Program-made: the position numbers and the translations under genes
Part shown: in pieces, positions 63,283 to 64,000 of the stretch
How positions within the stretch are numbered: the stretch's first letter is position 1
Layout of the letters: each line of letters opens with the position of its first letter
Notes under the pieces: model-generated
Databases searched by the model: none
What the model saw: the letters and a program-made list of their open reading frames with translations, nothing else
Told to the model about the DNA's origin: nothing
Assembly (NCBI GenBank): GCA_964412555.1
Contig: CAYPPG010000008.1
Span: 1 to 64,000, forward strand
Origin: CAYPPG01 sp964412555
Lineage (GTDB): Bacteria; Hinthialibacterota; Hinthialibacteria; Hinthialibacterales; Hinthialibacteraceae
Length of the DNA stretch: 64,000 bases
Direction of reading: 5' to 3'

Positions 63283-64000
63283 TCAATCAGTGGATCTGTT
63301 TATTGCCTTTTTTATTTCCGGTTCTCACGATCTTGGTATCCCTCATTGCGATTGCCATACGCCGGCACCATGGATTTATTTTTTGGAGCACACTGACCGG
63401 TTTTGTTTTCTCGTTTCTCGCCTGCCTTCTTGCCATGATGGTGGCACCTCAAAACATGCTTCCTTTATTCTTGGTGGATCGATTCGCCCTCTTCTTTATG
63501 GCATTGTTCTATGGGGCAGGGATTTTGATAACCTTGATACTTAAAAATTACTTTCATGAAAAAGAAGGTGAAAAAGAAGAATTGTATGGGATGTTGGTCA
63601 TCGCTACGCTCGGAGCGGCGTGCCTGACCGCCGCCCGGCATTTTATTTCTTTTTTCCTAGGATTGGAAACGTTGACGGTTTCCATGTATATCCTGATCAG
63701 TTTTTTCCGAAAAAACCGATTCGCCTTGGAAGCCGGTGTCAAATACTTGATCCTGGCGGCGGTCTCTTCATCCTTCATCCTGTTCGGGATGGCGCTTGTC
63801 TATGCCGAATATGGAAGCATGGAATTGATTCATATCGCCAATGAATTTTCTTCCGGTGAAGAGCCATTGAATGGCCTGGTCTTTGCCGGATTCGCCATGA
63901 TCCTTGCCGGTGCAGGTTTTAAATTGGCTGTGGTTCCCTTTCATTTATGGACCCCGGATATCTATCAAGGCGCTTCACCGCCGGTTGCCGCTTTCACGGC
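63279..64000 (+). CDS. nuoN: NADH-quinone oxidoreductase subunit N (3' end outside window)
   Basis: Starts at GTG (VINQWICLLPFLFPVL) with AAGGAGG 6 bases upstream, overlapping the nuoM stop by three bases. About 240 residues are visible, seven membrane helices so far. It contains FFLGLETLTVSMYILISFFR with the channel Glu and FKLAVVPFHLWTPDIYQGAS with the channel Lys and the conserved TPDxYQG of NuoN. It completes the proton-pumping antiporter-like trio with NuoL and NuoM. No stop before the right edge. Confidence 0.95.
   Translation, partial: MINQWICLLPFLFPVLTILVSLIAIAIRRHHGFIFWSTLTGFVFSFLACLLAMMVAPQNMLPLFLVDRFALFFMALFYGAGILITLILKNYFHEKEGEKEELYGMLVIATLGAACLTAARHFISFFLGLETLTVSMYILISFFRKNRFALEAGVKYLILAAVSSSFILFGMALVYAEYGSMELIHIANEFSSGEEPLNGLVFAGFAMILAGAGFKLAVVPFHLWTPDIYQGASPPVAAFT

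Noticed and set aside
1..64000. CRISPR arrays, rRNA, tRNA, intact insertion sequences or phage genes
   Set aside because: No regularly spaced repeats, no cloverleaf or rRNA-like stretches and no transposase or structural phage motifs were found by reading; a covariance-model scan could still reveal a small RNA.

Overview
The window is a 64 kb piece of a Gram-negative, respiring, heterotrophic bacterium. The evidence is TonB/ExbB/ExbD energisation, TonB-dependent receptors, AsmA-like and HtrA envelope proteins, and a complex I operon. Two orphan pseudopilins share an identical N-terminal helix running into LNAQTRA. That motif, the secreted LamG and ceramidase-like proteins, sugar isomerase/oxidoreductase genes and decayed toxin-antitoxin genes fit an uncultured lineage of the Sumerlaeota/Hydrogenedentota/Poribacteria kind. 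This placement is inference; gatB, metG and the nuo genes would settle it. Nothing looks like a phage, plasmid or intact insertion sequence, and I found no rRNA, tRNA or CRISPR array.

Layout. 1-9.2 kb (+): a TonB-dependent receptor cut by the left edge, followed by DUF3450, a long TtpC-like ExbB, ExbB, ExbD, TonB and a TPR lipoprotein-like secreted protein; this is the Vibrio TonB2-type outer-membrane energising set. 9.4-15.8 kb (+): a pseudopilin, a GT-C type membrane glycosyltransferase, a secreted GH106-like rhamnosidase and a Phd/RelE-type toxin-antitoxin pair. 15.8-18.4 kb (-): two secreted beta-sandwich proteins sharing an Asn-Trp-x-x-Tyr C-terminus, with a decayed PIN toxin between them. 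18.7-26.9 kb (-): an envelope operon (GDPD, HtrA, AsmA/YdbH-like), a coiled-coil protein and gatB. 27.1-32.1 kb (+): a large membrane protein, metG and a P-loop kinase. 32.1-40.1 kb (mixed): a ceramidase-like protein, a second pseudopilin, an unknown Cys-rich protein translationally coupled to a dolichol-kinase-like enzyme, GNAT, CHAD, thiol peroxidase, TPR-cyclophilin and a small conserved protein.

40.4-46.3 kb (+): a PAS/GAF sensor kinase overlapping a single-domain response regulator, then glgC and a CgeB-like glycosyltransferase. 46.4-49.7 kb: a sugar isomerase/epimerase, the abutting remains of a TonB-dependent receptor and of a Gfo/Idh/MocA oxidoreductase, and a secreted GH2-like hydrolase. 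50.1 kb to the right edge (+): nuoA-B-CD-E-F-G-H-I-J-K-L-M-N in canonical order with nuoC and nuoD fused; nuoN is cut by the window end. Many nuo genes overlap by 1-4 bases, so they are probably one transcript.

Between genes there is a recurring small hairpin: a stem of about 7 bp closed by a three- or four-base loop (TCT, AGA, GGA, AAG, TTCT), sometimes nested inside longer inverted arms. The stem sequences differ while the architecture is kept. This, the Asn-Trp-x-x-Tyr tails and the unknown gene coupled to a dolichol-kinase-like enzyme are the least explained features of the window.
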